This document shows positions 61,015 to 64,000 of a DNA stretch of 64,000 nt, in pieces. A program made the translations under genes and the position numbers. Position 1 is the stretch's first letter. Each line of letters opens with the position of its first letter. A model generated the notes under the pieces. The model was not told the origin of the DNA. It was given only the letters and a program-made list of their open reading frames with translations, and did no database searches. The stretch spans positions 248,001 to 312,000 of the forward strand of contig CAMPDV010000307.1 of the NCBI GenBank assembly GCA_946699065.1. Reading direction: 5' to 3'. Source of the stretch: Loxodes magnus (lineage: Eukaryota; Ciliophora; Karyorelictea; Loxodida; Loxodidae).

Positions 61015-64000
61015 TAAATAAAGAATAATTGAAATTAATAAAGATAAACTTAATTATAGTACAAATTATTTAAATTATTATGTTATAAATTAGTTTCTTT
61101 ATAGATTTATTATCTAAAGAACTTTTCCAGTAACTGAAATGAAAAAATATATGATAACAATGACTTTATATAATAAATTAAAAAGTCATTTAGTTGTAAA
61201 ATAATAATTTATGTACTTTTTACTATAGCTTTATAATACAAATTTTCTATTTGTTTACTTTATAAAATTTGTATCTTTCTAAAGAGATTGAAAGCTTTAA
61301 TTAAGTTGTCTTTGTGTTATAAGTTTATGAAGTAATTTATAGCTTTATCTTTATAATTTCTAATTTTCTCTTTTTATTAATATTTATTTCAAGCTTAGTT
61401 TAGTATGCTTGTATTTCTTCTATATGTAAGTTTAGATGTGATATAGTCTTTTACGTTCCTTTTTTAATTTAAATTTTTTTTTACGTTTTATATTTCTAAA
61501 AATAGTTTGTGGAAGAATGAATTTTAATCTTAAAAACGATTTACAATTATTTTTATAATTTTTATTGTTTGGAGAAGAGATATAAAGCTTACAAGGTATA
61601 TTAAAATATTGGATTTTTAGATTATATTTATACAGATTAATTTTTACTTTATTCATTGAGTTAAGATAAGTCAGCTAAAGCTAATTAAAATTTTTGCATA
61701 TCCTTTATAAAAGGTAACTTAAAGTATGTTTAAACTGAGTAAATAATTACAATTAATATATTTCTAAATAAAGCAATAGAAATAATTAAGAAAAGTATAA
61801 CTAAAAATAAATTATTAATTGGATTAATAATTTATTTTGTAAATTATTAAAGGTTATATAATAAATCCTTTAGATTTCATAAATTATTAAAAAAATTAAA
61901 GCTTTATAGCTATTCTTTTTATCTTTTTTCTAATTTAAAGTTTCTAATTATTGAAGGACAAATAGCTAGTTTGATCTAAATTTTATTTATTCTTGTGCTT
62001 ATATAAAGAAGCATTCACTTCAGCTATTATTTTTTTGCTCTTTGTTTAAGGAAATGGTATCTATGTAATAATAAGCTCAATAATGCCAGTTAATTATTGA
62101 TTAAAAGATATATAGTTGCTTAGAAAAGAACTTATGAATAAGCTTTTGCTACTTAAAAGCTAAGATAAATATTGTTAGTTATACTAATTCTTAGTCTAGC
62201 TAAGACCTTTGCTGATATGATAAGGTTTATAAAATTAAATTTAATCTATTATTACTTACTTAATTTTCAGTTAAGAATTTTAAAGCAAGGTAGAATGTTA
62301 ATGAAATAAATAAAGGGATATTTTGGAATAAAATAAGAAATTGATTATTTAATCTAAAAAGGAAATTTTATCAGGTTAAATGATAAAGTACTCTAAATAG
62401 TTAATTTAGAAGTTAATCTTCTATCTACAAGAAAGTATCAATACTCTTAAAAGGTATTCCTTTATTTTTTTATTAGTTGCTTTCTCTCCAATAATCAAGA
62501 ATTTTTAGTTTAAAGTTCTAAATATAAATAATAGATATATTTCTTATTGCTAATTTCTAATAAATTAGATAAAGTTCTTATGATTTTTATATGAGATATA
62601 TGAAGTTATCTAAAACATGATAAATAAAGATATTATTAATTAAATTTAAATCAATAAGTGTATAAGTATATTTATTAAGTTTTTATCATTAGTTGTTAAA
62701 AATAGAAAATTTCATATTGAAGATATATATTTCTCAAATATCATATATAAATAAAACAATATTGGTCTTCTTTTAAAGTATAATAAGTTCTAGTGCATAC
62801 CTAGCAACATTATATTTACCATAATATTTCAATAGTTAATCAACATTAAATATTTTATTCTTCGCTTTTCTTCTACTTATATATAAGCTACTAAAGAAAT
62901 AATTTTAGCTTTTTTGTATGTAACTATGTATTAAAGAAGCATTTCGAATTTTTTTAAATAAAATAAAATAAAACTAATTATTTATAATTCCTTATATATA
63001 AGTTTTTTATTTTAAAATTGCTTATATCTTGATTATTTTGGCAATAATTCACTCCATTTAAGATAGATATTAATTATTTATAATCAATCTCATCTGTTAA
63101 AACGTAAAATATTATAAATAATTTTAGGCTTTAATAATTCGGTTTTATTCTTTCTTTTTGTACTTATTATAAAAATAAAATTATTTTAAACAAATTTTTC
63201 TTTTAGCCAAATTGATTTTAATGTGAACAGACAAGTTTAAATTTATATCTCATTGTTTTTTCACTCAATTTTGATATTTATTTAAAAGTTATTTTAGAAA
63301 TATGGATTTAAATAAAATTATTCTACTAAACCTTTCATTTATTTTTATTGCATCTATTCTTTTATTTTTTCCTTCAAAAAGACTCTTTTATTATAACTTT
63401 TTAAATACAAAGGTAAAATTAAATCATTACCAAAGAATCTACATTTTGAGTTTATAGTAAAGTTGATATATATGTGTTTTACTTAGAGAAATAGCATTAA
63501 TTTAATAATTAATATCCATAAAAATTAAAAAGCATCAAGTTTCACTATATTTAGTCTAAATCATAAAACTAATTTAAAGTAGTTCATTTATCTTTAATGA
63601 TAACTTAATTTTATCTATTAAGCTATCTTTCTGAATGTTAATTATACTATTAAATTCTAAACAATTAGCTTATTTCAGAAAGCTTTTATGAACTTATTTT
63701 TTTATTAAATAAATAAAAAGTTTGGATAAATAGTTTATAGATAAAGCTATTATTTTAAGATAGTAAATGAAATAGATAAAAATTTAATATTTTAACTTAA
63801 AAAGTGAATATTAATAATAAAGGGATTTGAAAGTTTTATGTTTGATAAATGATAAAAGCCTAAATATAAGCTAGAACATTGTTAAGTATACTATTAATTT
63901 ATTTAGAACTTCAGATATATACAATAATTTATTTATGAGTTTATGTAGATTTAATATCTTTAGATTGGTTATAGTTAGGATTGTTTATTTAATTAAATAT
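61015..64000. other. A+T-rich sequence to the window end
   Basis: No supported gene or repeat. A 74-codon Lys/Asn/Ile-rich minus-strand ORF near 61.5 kb has only the composition expected from A+T-rich DNA. Confidence 0.45.

Noticed and set aside
1-64000. CRISPR arrays, bacterial operons, ribosome binding sites
   Set aside because: No regular spacer-repeat arrays; the code usage, zinc knuckles and retroelement remnants show a eukaryotic (ciliate) genome.

Overview
This window reads as germline (micronuclear) DNA of a ciliate, most like a Tetrahymena-type oligohymenophorean. It is extremely A+T-rich. Reading frames stay open for hundreds of codons only if TAA and TAG are read as glutamine and TGA is the sole stop. 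With the standard code almost nothing longer than 100 codons exists; with the ciliate code, recognisable proteins appear: zinc knuckles, a RING finger, a PP2C phosphatase and a reverse-transcriptase tail. The species cannot be fixed from sequence alone. I see no certain housekeeping gene. Nearly everything recognisable is repeated, frame-broken or transposon-like, as expected of DNA removed from the somatic macronucleus.

Layout. 0.6-13.2 kb: two inverted arms about 11.5 kb apart, each carrying a small two-zinc-finger gene (intact left, frameshifted right), with a broken PTC7-like PP2C gene between them. 15-22.6 kb: a coding fragment, a short conserved protein module in tandem, a 19-bp tandem repeat, two Gag-like ORFs, a second PP2C copy and the best preserved Gag-like gene (21790-22560). 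24.6-31.1 kb: one unidentified gene remnant and four more Gag-like remnants. 31.1-40.6 kb: a near gene-less, very A+T-rich tract. 40.6-46 kb: an unidentified gene (X1) split by an inserted Gag-like element, then more retroelement pieces and a GC-rich coding island. 46.8-50.2 kb: a RING/coiled-coil gene and a 5'-truncated LINE reverse-transcriptase tail. 51-52 kb: two copies of a structured repeat. 54.2-61 kb: a multi-kilobase unidentified gene, another retroelement piece and X2, the uninterrupted paralogue of X1.

The main theme is a dispersed family of Gag-like ORFs: basic or Ser/Lys-rich N-terminus, coiled coil, CCHC zinc knuckle, short basic C-terminus, and a 3' end that folds into hairpins whose stems differ in sequence but keep pairing. 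None has an adjacent polymerase. They may be ORF1 of non-LTR elements, or Gag-only elements mobilised in trans. The LINE tail at 49-50 kb shows that such an enzyme exists or existed in this genome.

Many frames contain isolated TGA codons in otherwise uninterrupted coding sequence. Two align with TGG in paralogues and one with TAA, so they look mostly like single-transition nonsense changes in decaying germline-limited genes. UGA read-through or reassignment is a less likely alternative and is recorded as a finding. All frames were read by eye; minor frame errors are possible in the long broken genes.
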